A DNA stretch of 64,000 bases from Aureibaculum marinum (GCF_003813905.1 NZ_RPFJ01000006.1:1-64000), one strand, 5' to 3'. Positions 10,464 to 19,718 are shown, numbered from the stretch's first letter. The notes: a model not told the origin generated them from the sequence alone. Program-made: numbers and translations.

Positions 10464-11705
10464 TTAATGTTCATTTAATCTAAAATCAGGATAGGCATCC
10501 ATACCATGTTCAAAGCCATCTAGGCCTTCTAATTCTTCTTTTTCAGAAACTCTTATGCCAACTGTTTTCTTTAGGGCGAATAATATAATAAATGATGTAA
10601 CAATACAAAAAGCAGCATAAGAAGCTATTCCTATTAGTTGGCTAACTATTTGTGCACCTCCAGCTTTTTCGCCAAAAATTCCAACAGCTAATGTTCCCCA
10701 TATACCACAAATTAAATGTACAGCAATAGCCCCTACAGGATCATCTAATTTTAATTTGTCTATTAAAGCCACACCGAATACAATAATAGCTCCGGCAATG
10801 CCTCCTATTAATATAGCATCTGTTGGGCTCATAAGGTCGGCACCTGCAGTAATTCCCACTAATCCACCTAAAATACCGTTTAAAAACATAGTTAAATCAT
10901 AGTTTTTATACATTAAGGTAGAGACTAAAAATGCAATTACCCCGCCAGCAGCGGCAGCTAAACTTGTAGTTACTAGAGTTAATGATGTTAAAGCGGGATC
11001 AGCAGACAATACTGAACCACCATTAAAACCAAACCAACCTAACCATAGAATTAATACTCCGGCGGTTGCTAATGGGATGTTGTGTCCTGGAATAGCTTGT
11101 GGTTTTCCGTCTTTAAATTTTCCAATACGAGATCCAAGTAACCATACGGCTACCAGAGCAGCCCAACCACCTACGGAATGAACAAGAGTTGAACCAGCAA
11201 AGTCGTAAAATGGAGTTTCTAAAGAATCTAAAAATCCACCACCCCATTTCCAAGAACCAGCAATTGGGTAAACGATACCTACATAGATAATTACAAAAAT
11301 CATAAATGGGCCAATTTTTATTCGTTCAGCGACAGCACCAGAAACAATTGTAGCAGCAGTTGCAGCAAACATACCTTGAAAAAGGAAGTCGGTCCAATAT
11401 GTATAGCCTGCGTTATAAGCGAGATCTAGTGTGCCTTCTACGTTTAATGGAGAGCTTAATCCGAAACCGGCAAAGCCAAAGAATCCGGAAGCACCTTCTT
11501 CAAAACCAGGATACATTAAGTTGAATCCTACTAGACAATAAAGCAATAGTCCAATAGTAATAATAAATATATTTTTAAATAAAATGTTTAATGTGTTTTT
11601 TTGTCTCGTTAAGCCAATTTCCAAAAGAGAAAACCCTAAATGCATAAAAAATACGAGAGCAGTACAGATCATCATCCATACATTGTTTATTGTTAATAAT
11701 TCCAT
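10464..11705 (-). CDS. amt: Ammonium transporter
   Basis: A protein of 413 residues with about eleven hydrophobic segments, the Amt/Mep/Rh architecture. The twin pore histidines are visible in FAGSTLVHSVGGW and in AVHLICGIWGTLAVG. The N-terminal outward segment (MLIT-type start, SLLEIGLTRQKNT) is the usual Amt pattern. It imports ammonium across the inner membrane. The gene follows the PII gene by eight bases, the conserved pairing in which PII binds and blocks the channel when nitrogen is plentiful. The C-terminal tail (ELEGLDGFEHGMDAYPDF) contains the GLD-x-x-x-HG-x-x-AY motif that transmits gating between subunits. Confidence 0.96.
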   Translation of the reverse strand: MELLTINNVWMMICTALVFFMHLGFSLLEIGLTRQKNTLNILFKNIFIITIGLLLYCLVGFNLMYPGFEEGASGFFGFAGFGLSSPLNVEGTLDLAYNAGYTYWTDFLFQGMFAATAATIVSGAVAERIKIGPFMIFVIIYVGIVYPIAGSWKWGGGFLDSLETPFYDFAGSTLVHSVGGWAALVAVWLLGSRIGKFKDGKPQAIPGHNIPLATAGVLILWLGWFGFNGGSVLSADPALTSLTLVTTSLAAAAGGVIAFLVSTLMYKNYDLTMFLNGILGGLVGITAGADLMSPTDAILIGGIAGAIIVFGVALIDKLKLDDPVGAIAVHLICGIWGTLAVGIFGEKAGGAQIVSQLIGIASYAAFCIVTSFIILFALKKTVGIRVSEKEELEGLDGFEHGMDAYPDFRLNEH

Positions 11706-11713
11706 AGCTGTTT

Positions 11714-12064
11714 CTATTTAGATATTTTTTTTAAAGTTTCACCACCTTTTTCTCCTGTTCTGATTCGATATACTTCTGTTACGTCAGATACGAATATTTT
11801 ACCATCACCAACATCTCCTGTTGCAGCTGATTTGAGAATGGCGTTAATGGTTATTTTTTCAAAGTCGTCATTAACAACTATAGATAGGTATCTTCGTTGG
11901 ATATCACTTGTGCTATAACTAACACCTCTATAAACATGAGCTTCTTTTTCATTACCTAATCCAGTAACATCCCAATAAGAGAAAAAGTTAACATCAACTT
12001 TGTGCAATGCTTCTTTAACTTCTGTGAATTTTGATTGCCTGATAATGGCTTCGATTTTTTTCAT
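11714..12064 (-). CDS. glnK: Nitrogen regulatory protein P-II (GlnK-like), with a divergent T-loop
   Basis: A protein of 116 residues, normal PII length. The C-terminal signature TGDVGDGKIFV...VYRIRTGEKG matches the family well and carries the ATP/2-oxoglutarate site. The T-loop reads YRGVSY at 45-50, so the uridylylation-site Tyr50 is kept, but the two residues before it are V and S rather than the usual A/S and E/D. The loop then runs STSDIQRRYL instead of a FLPK-type sequence. It most likely controls the Amt encoded next to it. The T-loop change suggests altered partner contacts. I see no uridylyltransferase gene in the window. Confidence 0.93.
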   Translation of the reverse strand: MKKIEAIIRQSKFTEVKEALHKVDVNFFSYWDVTGLGNEKEAHVYRGVSYSTSDIQRRYLSIVVNDDFEKITINAILKSAATGDVGDGKIFVSDVTEVYRIRTGEKGGETLKKISK

Positions 12065-12090
12065 TGTGTTAATATTTATTTAAATTATAG

Positions 12091-13179
12091 TTAGTCAAAT
12101 TTGTAAATAGCTGCTATAGTAAATGCGGCTAAGCTATTTGTAGCATTTGAATCATTGTCTATGAAAGGTTCGTAGTCATTGTTCCAAGAGTCTAATCTAA
12201 TTTCGGGTTTGATTGTTAAGTTTTCAATAGAGTAGCTACCTGTTAGTGTTAAACCTAAAACTGCGGGGATGTCATCTACATCTTTTTGGTGATTTCCAAA
12301 GTATTCTCCTCTTAATCCTAAACCAAAAGAGTCAGATAATGAATATTGAGGGTACAATGCAAAACCATAAAAACTAAGGTCGTCATCGTTTTCTACATTA
12401 TATGCGGCATTTATTCCTAAGAAGAATTCATCAGACATGTCAAATCCACCAGTATAATCTATTTCAAATCCAATTCCGATATCAGAGTCAGCACCATCAT
12501 AATATAAGTTTAGGTATTGTCCTTTGTATCCTAATTGTGCACCAATAGCGTAATCTCCACTGAAATTGTTATTTACATCTGTAACGTTCATAAGAGCAGC
12601 CATTAAGCTAAAATCGTCAGAAATAGTAAAATCAGCTTTTAAGCCTACATGAGAAAATGGTCCATTAGAGAATAGGTGAGAGGTGCTGTAGTTAAAGTTG
12701 CCTACAGGAGAAATTACTTCATAGCCTAAGTATGTGTTAAATCTACCTAAAGTTAGAGTGGTAGCTTCAGATACATTCCAATATGCATATAATTGGTTGA
12801 TAAAAATGTCAGAATCTCCTCCAACAGCTTCTAATCCTCTGCTTCCATAAGCTAAGTCAGCAACCGCTCCTGTTTTTTCACCCTCATAACTTACTATTAC
12901 ATTGGCCATGCCTAAAGCAAAACCTGTCTGATTGGCAAATGATGTTCCAAATGACTGTGATCCGACGTCTGTAGATGATAAATTTGTTTTGTAATATGCA
13001 TCAGCTGAACCAGAAAAAGAAAATTTGCTCTTTTTTTCTTCAGGTTCTTCTGTTTGTGAAATTGCGTTAAAGCTGCTTAATAGTATTACTAATGTAATAA
13101 TACTATTCATATTTCTATTCTTCCCTAGTCTTAAGGTTTTAAGAGTTGAAGAATTCTGTGTTTTTGTATTAAATTTCAT
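12091..13179 (-). CDS. Outer-membrane beta-barrel porin, first gene of the amt operon
   Basis: 362 residues from the ATG at 13179. A second ATG at 13110 gives a cleaner signal peptide (MNSIITLVILLSSFNAISQ), so the true start may be there. After an acidic linker (TEEPEEKKSKFSFSGSADAYY) come alternating beta-strand patterns such as YLNLYYDGADSDIGIGFEIDY and a C-terminal aromatic end (AAIYKFD), typical of Bacteroidota outer-membrane barrels of the DUF3138/BBP2-like type. The spacing to glnK is 26 bases, same strand, so it is likely co-transcribed with glnK and amt. That suggests a porin supplying small nitrogen compounds under nitrogen limitation, which is an inference from context. Confidence 0.8.
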   Translation of the reverse strand: MKFNTKTQNSSTLKTLRLGKNRNMNSIITLVILLSSFNAISQTEEPEEKKSKFSFSGSADAYYKTNLSSTDVGSQSFGTSFANQTGFALGMANVIVSYEGEKTGAVADLAYGSRGLEAVGGDSDIFINQLYAYWNVSEATTLTLGRFNTYLGYEVISPVGNFNYSTSHLFSNGPFSHVGLKADFTISDDFSLMAALMNVTDVNNNFSGDYAIGAQLGYKGQYLNLYYDGADSDIGIGFEIDYTGGFDMSDEFFLGINAAYNVENDDDLSFYGFALYPQYSLSDSFGLGLRGEYFGNHQKDVDDIPAVLGLTLTGSYSIENLTIKPEIRLDSWNNDYEPFIDNDSNATNSLAAFTIAAIYKFD

Positions 13180-13226
13180 AAAGTTGATTTTTAATTTGAA
13201 TTATATTTTTCTGTCTTGCAAGCGGT

Positions 13227-13234
13227 CAAATGTA
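13227..13234 (-). promoter_or_regulatory. -7 box upstream of the porin-glnK-amt operon
   Basis: Minus-strand TACATTTG, an exact TAnnTTTG match, about 50 bases upstream of the first possible start at 13179. No clear -33 TTG element is visible, which could mean dependence on an activator. Confidence 0.5.
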
Positions 13235-13551
13235 AAAATTAATTTTATATAATAGAGGGGGTTAACATTTAAATATGTTATTTTTAAGTATTTACACTAT
13301 AATATTTTAGGGGTTAAAATTATAAAAAAGCAATAAATTATTGAATTACGGGTATAAAAATAAGGGGTATATAAAAAAACGATAAAAAAGTGGTGATATG
13401 ATAAAAATGCAATTTTTTGAAAAAAAGTGTTAATTTTAGTAAAGTGTGTGTTATTTTAACTAAAAATGGAGATATAATTGTAATAGATTGGTAAATAGCA
13501 TATAAAAGAGGAACATATAGTTTTTTTGAATGAGATTAAATAGAAAATAAT
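13235..13551. other. AT-rich divergent intergenic region
   Basis: About 320 bases between the porin operon and the TruA-like gene. It contains A/T-rich tracts and no open frame or fold that I can support. Any nitrogen-responsive operator for the porin operon would be expected here, but I recognise no known site. Confidence 0.4.
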
Positions 13552-14334
13552 ATGAGTTTTAAGTATAATTATTTAGTATATATTCAATTTTTAGGGTTTC
13601 GTTTTCATGGTTGGCAAAAGCAATCTGATGTAAAAACTGTACATGAAATGGTAGATAAAACATTATCTTTTGTATTCAAACATCAAAATTTTAAAACATT
13701 AGGTTCTGGTAGGACAGACTCTAAAGTATCTGCGAGTAGTTATGTTTTTCAGCTTTTTATTGATGAGAAAATAGACCAAAGTTCTTTTATGGTGAATTTT
13801 AACTCAAATTTGCCTCCTGATATTAAAGGTGTTTCTATAGAAGAGATTTCAAGTGACTTTAACCTCATTCAACATCCTAAAATTAAAGAGTATTTATATT
13901 TGTTTTCTTTTGGAACGAAAAATCATCCTTTTGCAGCTCCTTATATTATAGGTGTAGAAGAAGATTTAAATATAGCGTTAATGAAACAAGGAGCAAAGCT
14001 CTTTGAAGGAGAGCATTTTTTTCATAAATATTGTACAGAGCCATCAGCTAATACTATTTTTAAACGAACTATTAATTGTTGTGAAATTGTAGAAAATGAT
14101 ATTTATATCGCTAACTTTTTTCCTGAACAAAGTTATTGTCTGCGTGTAAAAGGAAATGGATTTTTACGTTATCAGATTCGACTAATGATGGGAGTACTAT
14201 TTAAATTAGGTAAAGGGGAATTGGATCTGGAGTTTATAGAGCAATCACTTTTAGAGGATAATGATCGTAAACCATTACGCACAATTGCTCCTAGTTCAGG
14301 GTTGCAATTGTATGATGTTACAATGCTAAACTGA
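13552..14334 (+). CDS. truA: tRNA pseudouridine synthase A family protein
   Basis: A protein of 260 residues, close to TruA length. The catalytic motif is GSGRTDSKVSA at 51-61, with Asp56 as the nucleophile equivalent (canonical GAGRTDAGVHA). The N-terminal YLVYIQFLGFRFHGWQ and the late FLRYQIRLMMG also match the family. TruA makes pseudouridine at positions 38-40 of tRNAs. The Val/His-to-Lys/Ser changes after RTD (SKVS for AGVH) make this a divergent branch, possibly a paralogue of a canonical TruA elsewhere, so the symbol is provisional. Its stop codon overlaps the left arm of a long inverted repeat. Confidence 0.8.
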   Translation: MSFKYNYLVYIQFLGFRFHGWQKQSDVKTVHEMVDKTLSFVFKHQNFKTLGSGRTDSKVSASSYVFQLFIDEKIDQSSFMVNFNSNLPPDIKGVSIEEISSDFNLIQHPKIKEYLYLFSFGTKNHPFAAPYIIGVEEDLNIALMKQGAKLFEGEHFFHKYCTEPSANTIFKRTINCCEIVENDIYIANFFPEQSYCLRVKGNGFLRYQIRLMMGVLFKLGKGELDLEFIEQSLLEDNDRKPLRTIAPSSGLQLYDVTMLN

Positions 14335-14428
14335 TAAATTCCAAATATTAATAAATTAATCTAAGGTTTATTATACTAAAGATTTTAAACATTTAGTAGG
14401 TTGATTAAATTTAATATTTGGAATTTAT
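14334..14428. repeat. 18-bp perfect inverted repeat with long loop between convergent genes
   Basis: ATAAATTCCAAATATTAA at 14334-14351 pairs exactly with TTAATATTTGGAATTTAT at 14411-14428 around a 59-base loop, whose ends show further imperfect pairing (AATTAATC / GATTAAAT). It lies between the converging truA-like gene and acyl-CoA dehydrogenase and overlaps the truA-like stop codon. No T-run follows, so its role as a terminator is uncertain. Confidence 0.7.
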
Positions 14429-14440
14429 ATATAATGTCTT

Positions 14441-15583
14441 TTAATCTTTAAGAACGCTTCTTGAAATTACAATCTTCTGAATTTCACTTGTACCTTCGTA
14501 AATCTGCGTAATTTTAGCATCACGCATAAGACGTTCTACGTGATATTCTTTTACAAATCCATAGCCTCCATGAATTTGTACAGCTTCTACAGTAATACGC
14601 ATGGCCATTTCAGCGGCATATAATTTAGCCATAGCTCCAGATAGATCATAATTTGCATGCTGATCTTTGTCCCATGCGGCCTTTATACATAAGTGTCTTG
14701 CAGCTTCAATTTCTGTAGCCATATCTGCAAGTTTAAAAGCGATAGCCTGATGTTTACTAATTTCTTTGCCAAAAGCTTTACGTTCTTTCGAATATTTTAA
14801 GGCTAGTTCGTAAGCACCAGAGGCAATACCTAATGCTTGAGAGGCAATACCAATTCTTCCTCCCGCTAAGGTTTTCATAGCAAATTTAAATCCGAATCCG
14901 TCATCTCCAATTCTATTTTCTTTGGGTACTTTTACATCTGTGAATAGTAAAGAGTGAGTGTCAGAACCTCTAATACCCAATTTATTCTCTTTTGGACCAA
15001 CTTCAAAACCAGGCATTCCTTTTTCAACAATTAAAGCATTTATACCTTTGTGACCTTTTTCAGGGTTTGTTTGAGCAATTACCAAATACACACTTGCAGT
15101 ACTTCCATTGGTAATCCAATTTTTAGTTCCGTTTAAAAGGTAATAATCACCTTTGTCAATAGCAGTTGTTTTTTGAGAAGTAGCGTCACTGCCAGCTTCG
15201 GGTTCACTTAAACAAAAAGCACCAATAATTTCTCCTGTTGCTAATTTTGTTAAATATTTTTGTTTTTGTTCTTCTGTTCCAAAAGTTTCTAATCCCCAAC
15301 ATACCAAAGAGTTGTTTACAGACATTACTACAGATGCTGAAGCATCAATTTTAGAAATTTCTTCCATAGCTAGCACGTATGATATGGTGTCCATACCACC
15401 ACCGCCATATTTTGGGTCAACCATCATGCCTAAAAATCCAAGTTCTCCCATTTTTTTTATTTGTTCTTTAGGAAATTCTTGTTTTTCGTCACGTTCAATA
15501 ACTCCAGGTAATAATTCAGTTTTAGCAAAGTCACGAGCGGCATCGCGAATCATAATATGTTCTTCAGTAAGATTAAAATCCAT
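14441..15583 (-). CDS. Acyl-CoA dehydrogenase (short-chain type)
   Basis: A protein of 380 residues, the standard acyl-CoA dehydrogenase length and three-domain fold (N-terminal helical, central beta, C-terminal helical). FAD-site sequences CLSEPEAGSDA and NGTKNWITNG are intact. The catalytic base is Glu363 in IYEGTSEIQ, the position used by short- and medium-chain enzymes. It oxidises an acyl-CoA to the 2-enoyl-CoA and passes electrons to ETF. Homologues in this group are usually called butyryl-CoA dehydrogenase, but chain length cannot be fixed here. It stands alone with its own promoter-like box. Confidence 0.93.
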   Translation of the reverse strand: MDFNLTEEHIMIRDAARDFAKTELLPGVIERDEKQEFPKEQIKKMGELGFLGMMVDPKYGGGGMDTISYVLAMEEISKIDASASVVMSVNNSLVCWGLETFGTEEQKQKYLTKLATGEIIGAFCLSEPEAGSDATSQKTTAIDKGDYYLLNGTKNWITNGSTASVYLVIAQTNPEKGHKGINALIVEKGMPGFEVGPKENKLGIRGSDTHSLLFTDVKVPKENRIGDDGFGFKFAMKTLAGGRIGIASQALGIASGAYELALKYSKERKAFGKEISKHQAIAFKLADMATEIEAARHLCIKAAWDKDQHANYDLSGAMAKLYAAEMAMRITVEAVQIHGGYGFVKEYHVERLMRDAKITQIYEGTSEIQKIVISRSVLKD

Positions 15584-15618
15584 TGCGTATTATTTATTTG
15601 AATTAGTATTTATGACTT

Positions 15619-15626
15619 CAAATATA
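15619..15626 (-). promoter_or_regulatory. -7 box upstream of acyl-CoA dehydrogenase
   Basis: Minus-strand TATATTTG, an exact TAnnTTTG match, 36 bases before the ATG at 15583. Confidence 0.5.
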
Positions 15627-15764
15627 CATTATTTATAAAAATGTTATTGTATTTTTACAAATCCGAAAAAGAATTGTATTATTAAGTTATTAATGTTGGT
15701 TTTTTTAATTTACAATTTAGTAGTAGATTGGCAGAATAATAAATATGATAATTAAAGTATAAAA

Positions 15765-16835
15765 ATGAAAGAAGTTCAAAGTTATTTTTATTGTATTGGT
15801 GTAATGAGTGGAACTTCTCTAGATGGGGTTGATTTATGTTATGTGAAATTTGATGTGACTCATGGGTATAAATTTGAAATTTGTAATGCTAAAACTTATT
15901 CATATTCAGATGAATGGAAGCGTAAATTAAAATGTGCATTTACTTCTGATAAAGATGTTCTGAAGTTATTAGATGTAGAATATGGAAAGTTTCTAGGTGA
16001 GGTTATTAATAGATTTATTACTGAAAAAAATATAAATCAAGTTGATTTCATCGCTTCTCATGGTCATACGATATTTCATAAACCAGATAAGGGATTTACA
16101 CTGCAAATTGGAGATGGACAAACTATTGCAAATGTTACAAATAAAAAAGTAATTTATGATTTTAGAACAGCTGATGTTAATCTTGGTGGGCAAGGGGCTC
16201 CGTTGGTGCCAATTGGAGATAGGCTGTTGTTTGGAGAATATGATTATTGTATTAATTTGGGTGGTTTTGCCAATTTATCATATGAAAAAGGGGGTAGTCG
16301 TATTGCATTCGATATTTGCCCTGTAAATATTGTGATGAATTATTACGTAAATCAAATTGGGATGCCTTATGATAATAAAGGGCAATTAGCTTCGACAGGG
16401 ACTGTGAACCAGGAGCTGTTAAAGGCTTTAAATGATTTGAATTTTTATAAAGAAAGTCCTCCTAAATCATTAGGGTTAGAGTGGGTTGTAGCTACTATTT
16501 TTCCTTTAATTGATCAATTTAAACTAGAAATAAAAGATATTTTAAGAACTTTTAATGAACATATAGCTATACAGATTGCTAAATTAATTGATAAGGATTC
16601 TAAAATATTAATAACAGGGGGAGGAGCTTTTAATGATTTTTTAATTCAACGTATTCAGTTTTATACAAATCAGCATATTGAATTGGTATCAAAAGAAGTA
16701 ATTGATTTTAAAGAAGCTCTAATTTTTGCTTTATTAGGATTGTTAAAAATTCAAGGTAAAGTTAATGTTTTAAGTTCTGTAACTGGGGCTAGTAGAAATC
16801 ATTCATCAGGCAAAATAATATATCCAAAAGTTTAA
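15765..16835 (+). CDS. anmK: Anhydro-N-acetylmuramic acid kinase
   Basis: A protein of 356 residues, the usual AnmK length. The phosphate-binding motif GVMSGTSLDG at 12-21 is the family signature, and GHTIFHKP, DFRTADVNLGGQGAPLVPIGD and NLGGFANLSY also match. It phosphorylates and opens 1,6-anhydro-MurNAc released from peptidoglycan to give MurNAc-6-phosphate, a cell-wall recycling step in the cytoplasm. Start ATG at 15765. It is followed 110 bases later by the dehydrogenase gene on the same strand, but a separate promoter box there suggests independent expression. Confidence 0.95.
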   Translation: MKEVQSYFYCIGVMSGTSLDGVDLCYVKFDVTHGYKFEICNAKTYSYSDEWKRKLKCAFTSDKDVLKLLDVEYGKFLGEVINRFITEKNINQVDFIASHGHTIFHKPDKGFTLQIGDGQTIANVTNKKVIYDFRTADVNLGGQGAPLVPIGDRLLFGEYDYCINLGGFANLSYEKGGSRIAFDICPVNIVMNYYVNQIGMPYDNKGQLASTGTVNQELLKALNDLNFYKESPPKSLGLEWVVATIFPLIDQFKLEIKDILRTFNEHIAIQIAKLIDKDSKILITGGGAFNDFLIQRIQFYTNQHIELVSKEVIDFKEALIFALLGLLKIQGKVNVLSSVTGASRNHSSGKIIYPKV

Positions 16836-16894
16836 TTTATAATTCTATTTATTATGACTCAGTTGTAGCTACATTTAAGATTTTTTAAGGGCAA

Positions 16895-16902
16895 TAAGTT
16901 TG
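16895..16902 (+). promoter_or_regulatory. -7 box upstream of the amino-acid dehydrogenase
   Basis: TAAGTTTG matches TAnnTTTG, 43 bases before the ATG at 16946. No clear -33 element is seen. Confidence 0.35.
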
Positions 16903-16945
16903 TCATGTGTAAGAGGTGTTAAAGTTTAATTGAATTGTAGTAAAT

Positions 16946-18178
16946 ATGAAAGATTTATTAAAAAAGTATGAAAATAAAAAGCCAGAAATTGTATTTCATT
17001 GGCAAGATACAGAAACTGATGCTGAAGGGTGGACTGTAATAAATTCACTTCGAGGTGGGGCTGCAGGAGGAGGAACAAGAATGCGTAAAGGGTTGGATAA
17101 GAATGAGGTGTTGTCTTTGGCTAAAACAATGGAAATAAAGTTTACAGTTTCTGGGCCAAAAATAGGAGGAGCAAAATCAGGAATTAATTTTGATCCTGAT
17201 GATATAAGAAAGAGAGGGGTTTTAGAGCGTTGGTATAAAGTGGTATCTCCTTTGCTAAAGCATTATTATGGTACAGGTGGAGATTTGAATGTTGATGAAA
17301 TTCACGATGTAATTCCTTTAACAGAAGAATGTGGTGTTTGGCATCCTCAAGAAGGTGTTTTTAATGGACATTTTCAGCCAACAGAAGCTGAGAAAATTAA
17401 TCGGATTGGACAATTAAGGCATGGTGTAATAAAAGTTATAGAAGACCCTAAGTATACACCTAAAATATCTAGAAATTATAGAGTAGCTGATATGGTTACT
17501 GGTTATGGAGTGGCAGAAGCTGTTAAACATTATTATGATATTTTTGGGGGTAATATAAAAGGTAAAAGAGCAATTATTCAAGGGTTTGGAAATGTAGGGT
17601 CAGCAGCGGCATATTATTTGAACCAACTTGGAGTAAAAATTGTTGGTATTATTGATAAAAGTGGAGGAGTTATAAATGAGGATGGTTTTAGTTCTAGTGA
17701 AGTTAGAGATATGTTTCTGAATAAAAGAGGAAATATGTTAGTTGCCGAAAAAATGATTCCTTTTGAAGATATGAATCAACTTATTTGGAAAATTCCAACC
17801 GAAATTTTTATTCCTGCAGCAGCATCAAGGTTAATTACAAAAGAACAAATTACTACAATGATTGAAACAGGACTCGAAGTAATTTCTCCTGGAGCAAATG
17901 TACCTTTTGCTGATAAAGAGATTTTCTTTGGGCCAATAATGGAATATACAGATAAACAAATAAGTTTATTGCCAGATTTTGTTTCAAATTGTGGTATTGC
18001 ACGTGTTTTCGCATATTTAATGGAGAGTAAGGTAGAAGTTCCTATGAGAGATGAGGCTATTTTCCAAGATACTTCAAAAACCATATTTAAGGCTTTGGAA
18101 AAAATATACAACTTACATCCATATAAAACAGATATTTGTAAAACTGGATTTGAAATTGCACTAAAACAATTGGTTTAA
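16946..18178 (+). CDS. Glu/Leu/Phe/Val family amino-acid dehydrogenase
   Basis: A protein of 410 residues with the two-domain dehydrogenase fold. The substrate pocket carries MEIKFTVSGPKIGGAKSGI, with catalytic Lys77 in GGAKSG, and the NAD(P)-binding turn GFGNVGS lies at 213-219. It interconverts an amino acid and its 2-oxo acid with NAD(P). The substrate cannot be settled: the family includes glutamate, leucine, valine and phenylalanine dehydrogenases. The nearby glutamate synthase region makes a nitrogen role plausible, but leucine or valine dehydrogenase is an equally good reading. Confidence 0.9.
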   Translation: MKDLLKKYENKKPEIVFHWQDTETDAEGWTVINSLRGGAAGGGTRMRKGLDKNEVLSLAKTMEIKFTVSGPKIGGAKSGINFDPDDIRKRGVLERWYKVVSPLLKHYYGTGGDLNVDEIHDVIPLTEECGVWHPQEGVFNGHFQPTEAEKINRIGQLRHGVIKVIEDPKYTPKISRNYRVADMVTGYGVAEAVKHYYDIFGGNIKGKRAIIQGFGNVGSAAAYYLNQLGVKIVGIIDKSGGVINEDGFSSSEVRDMFLNKRGNMLVAEKMIPFEDMNQLIWKIPTEIFIPAAASRLITKEQITTMIETGLEVISPGANVPFADKEIFFGPIMEYTDKQISLLPDFVSNCGIARVFAYLMESKVEVPMRDEAIFQDTSKTIFKALEKIYNLHPYKTDICKTGFEIALKQLV

Positions 18179-18459
18179 TTTTTAAATAATGTAATTAAGT
18201 ATTCTCATTGTTTACTTAAAACGTATGTAGTCAATGATATAAATTTAAAATGTTGGCAAATTGTTATTTTTTTAGGTTTTATTAAAAAGACAACATTGTA
18301 GTTAATTCTATATTTTTTAATAAGCCATTTTGTTTTATTTTTACCGAAGTTTTTATAAAAAATAGATTCAGTTCATAAGTATTATTTTTTTGATAAATTA
18401 AACAATTTTTATTAAATAGTTTCGTTACCTATCTATTATCCCTTAAACTACATTATTAT

Positions 18460-19161
18460 ATGTCATTTACAATCCAAGAAGGTGTAGAAGCAACTCAAGA
18501 AAATTTAGAAAATCTTATTCCAGAAGAAAAAACGTTATCCATATACAAACTTATTATGGATGGAGGTTTGGGAGGACAGATTATAATAGCTATTCTTGTT
18601 GTGCTACTCGCCGTTGCTCTTTACATTTATTTTGAACGCTTTTTAGCAATTAAAGCTGCTTCAAAAATTGATAAAAATTTTATGAATCAGATTCGAGATC
18701 ATGTTTCAAATGGTAAACTTGAAGCTGCAAAAATATTATGTGCTCAAGCTTCTTCGCCTACAGCAAGATTAATTGAAAAAGGGGTTTCTCGAATTGGAAA
18801 ACCACTAGAAGACATTAATACTGCAATTGAAAATGCTGGTAAATTAGAAATTTATAAATTAGAAAGAAATGTTAGTGTAATTGCGACTATTGCTGGAGCA
18901 GCACCAATGATTGGATTTTTAGGTACAGTTATTGGAATGATTGTTGCAATACATGAAATTGCAAACTCTGGAGGGCAAATTGATATAAAAATGTTATCTG
19001 ATGGTTTGTACACGGCAATGACTACCACAGTAGCTGGACTTATCGTTGGAATTATTGCTTATATTGCTTATAACCATTTGGTAGTGCGTACCAATAAAGT
19101 TGTTTATCAAATGGAAGCACAATCTGTTGACTTTCTAGACTTATTGAACGAGCCAGCATAA
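18460..19161 (+). CDS. exbB: ExbB/TolQ-type proton channel subunit
   Basis: A protein of 233 residues. A short N-terminal cytoplasmic stretch precedes a membrane segment at about 38-56 (IIIAILVVLLAVALYIYF), and two further segments lie around 135-165 and 180-205, holding the family motif AAPMIGFLGTVIGMI. With ExbD it uses the proton gradient to drive the TonB-like protein encoded two genes on, which powers outer-membrane uptake (or Tol-like envelope work). The run exbB-exbD-tonB-folC is on one strand, with a 163-base gap after exbB. Confidence 0.93.
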   Translation: MSFTIQEGVEATQENLENLIPEEKTLSIYKLIMDGGLGGQIIIAILVVLLAVALYIYFERFLAIKAASKIDKNFMNQIRDHVSNGKLEAAKILCAQASSPTARLIEKGVSRIGKPLEDINTAIENAGKLEIYKLERNVSVIATIAGAAPMIGFLGTVIGMIVAIHEIANSGGQIDIKMLSDGLYTAMTTTVAGLIVGIIAYIAYNHLVVRTNKVVYQMEAQSVDFLDLLNEPA

Positions 19162-19324
19162 TTATAGAATTATTTTAATTCTTGGTATAGTAAAATCTGT
19201 TTTAAAAAAGTATATTATAAACAGAATATATTTTGAAGATTGAGTTTCAAGAAAAGGAGTTGTAAGCAATTGTAAATCTTTGCTTGTTAAATGAAATCTT
19301 TTAATTATTTAATTATTCATAACT

Positions 19325-19717
19325 ATGAATTTTAGAGGTAGAAATAAAGTAAGTCCAGAATTTAATATGTCTTCGATGACGGATATCGTATTTTTGTTAT
19401 TGATATTTTTTATGTTGACATCTACATTGGTAACAGTAAATGCTTTAGATATATTACTACCAAAAGCTCAGGGAAAAACTGAAAATAATAAATCAGTTGC
19501 TGTTAGTATTACAAAAGGATTAGATTTTTATATTGATAGAGAAAAAGTTAGAGAGAATGAGATTGAACAAAGTTTGTTGTCTTTGCTTTCTAATCAAGAA
19601 AATCCAACTATAGTTTTACGAGCCGAAGAAGGAGTTCCAATAGAGAAAGCTGTAAGCATAATGGATATTGCCAATAGAAATAAATATAAAGTAATTTTAG
19701 CGGTTAGACCTAATTAG
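19325..19717 (+). CDS. exbD: ExbD/TolR biopolymer transport protein
   Basis: A protein of 130 residues: a short cytoplasmic N-terminus (MNFRGRNKVSPEFNMSSMTD), one membrane helix starting with the essential proton-carrying Asp in MTDIVFLLLIFF, and a periplasmic domain. This is the canonical ExbD/TolR plan. It ends one base before the start of tonB, showing tight coupling. Confidence 0.95.
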   Translation: MNFRGRNKVSPEFNMSSMTDIVFLLLIFFMLTSTLVTVNALDILLPKAQGKTENNKSVAVSITKGLDFYIDREKVRENEIEQSLLSLLSNQENPTIVLRAEEGVPIEKAVSIMDIANRNKYKVILAVRPN

Positions 19718-19718
19718 A

